DNA of 14,886 bases from Hyphomicrobiales bacterium (GTDB lineage: Bacteria > Pseudomonadota > Alphaproteobacteria > Rhizobiales > Beijerinckiaceae): contig PLUH01000182.1 of the NCBI GenBank assembly GCA_003164825.1, positions 1 through 14,886 of the forward strand, in the 5' to 3' direction. Position 1 is the first letter of the stretch. Every line of letters begins with the position of its first letter. The notes below the pieces were generated by a model, which had not been told where the DNA came from, did no database searches, and saw nothing but the letters and a program-made list of their open reading frames with translations. Both the position numbers and the translations under genes were made by a program. Shown here in pieces: positions 14,776 through 14,886 of this stretch.

Positions 14776-14886
14776 TTGAGGACCTTCAGGAGGTCAGGCA
14801 GCTTTGTCACGGCGGCGGGAACGGACTGGGGTCCGGTCGCCTGAGCGGCGGCGGCCTGGACGTCTTCGGGCGCGATCCAGATGAAG
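14772..14886 (-). CDS. 3' end of an unidentified gene upstream of the nucleotidyltransferase
   Basis: Reading the minus strand from the right edge gives 37 complete codons before a TGA at 14772-14774. The C-terminus opens FIWIAPEDVQAAAAQATGPQ and ends KLPDLLKVLK. The stop overlaps the ATG of the nucleotidyltransferase (ATGA), so the two are probably translated in sequence from one mRNA. Codon usage is like that of the neighbours. I do not recognise the family from this tail. It is evidently the gene that precedes the nucleotidyltransferase in the operon, and it should be identified first when the flanking sequence is available. Confidence 0.6.
   Translation of the reverse strand, partial: FIWIAPEDVQAAAAQATGPQSVPAAVTKLPDLLKVLK

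Noticed and set aside
1..14886. CRISPR arrays, tRNA or rRNA genes, insertion sequences, prophage genes
   Set aside because: I looked for direct repeats, terminal inverted repeats, transposase or integrase motifs and RNA gene landmarks on both strands and found none.

Overview
The window is high in G+C and nearly all coding. It reads as a chromosomal segment of an alphaproteobacterium, probably of the Hyphomicrobiales. The evidence is the typical alphaproteobacterial GlnK at the left edge, the ispH-hpnH pair, and the whole late hopanoid set (HpnH, HpnG, HpnM, HpnN, an HpnL-type protein). Genus and family cannot be fixed from this sequence alone. I see no tRNA, rRNA, CRISPR array, insertion sequence or phage gene.

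Layout. (1) 1-262: glnK on the minus strand, cut by the window edge, with a sigma-54-type promoter candidate at 361-376. (2) 263-713: mostly non-coding, with a candidate sigma-70 promoter at 592-620 for the next genes. (3) 714-2840: ispH then hpnH on the plus strand, giving isoprenoid supply and then adenosylhopane formation. (4) 2778-4131: hpnM then hpnG on the minus strand. hpnG converges on hpnH and their 3' ends overlap by 63 nt. (5) 4132-4775: a spacer holding the 3' remnant of a TPR-protein gene. (6) 4776-8352: hpnN, an RND/MMPL exporter, then an MlaA/VacJ-type outer-membrane lipoprotein, on the plus strand. (7) 8360-9367: an HpnL-type membrane protein on the minus strand. (8) 9504-10763: a CDP-alcohol phosphotransferase with a degenerate N-terminal nucleotidyltransferase-like region, on the plus strand. 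(9) 10760-14886: a compact minus-strand operon, read right to left: an unidentified gene cut by the edge, a sugar-phosphate-type nucleotidyltransferase, an ATP-grasp ligase, a class III aminotransferase and a Gfo/Idh/MocA oxidoreductase.

How it fits together. HpnH attaches a 5'-deoxyadenosyl group to the C30 hopene, and HpnG removes adenine to give the ribosyl-side-chain precursor. HpnN is a hopanoid exporter. HpnM resembles MlaC, and the MlaA-type lipoprotein could form the outer-membrane end of the same lipid-transport route. The right-hand third looks like a second pathway. An activating nucleotidyltransferase, a dehydrogenase, an aminotransferase, an ATP-grasp ligase and a CDP-alcohol phosphotransferase together would suit making an aminated, possibly aminoacylated, polyol or cyclitol phosphodiester. 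That product could be a lipid headgroup or a soluble phosphodiester. This is inferred from families and gene order, and I do not recognise the set as a characterised pathway. The aminotransferase could instead be HpnO, which makes aminobacteriohopanetriol, and would then belong to the hopanoid genes.
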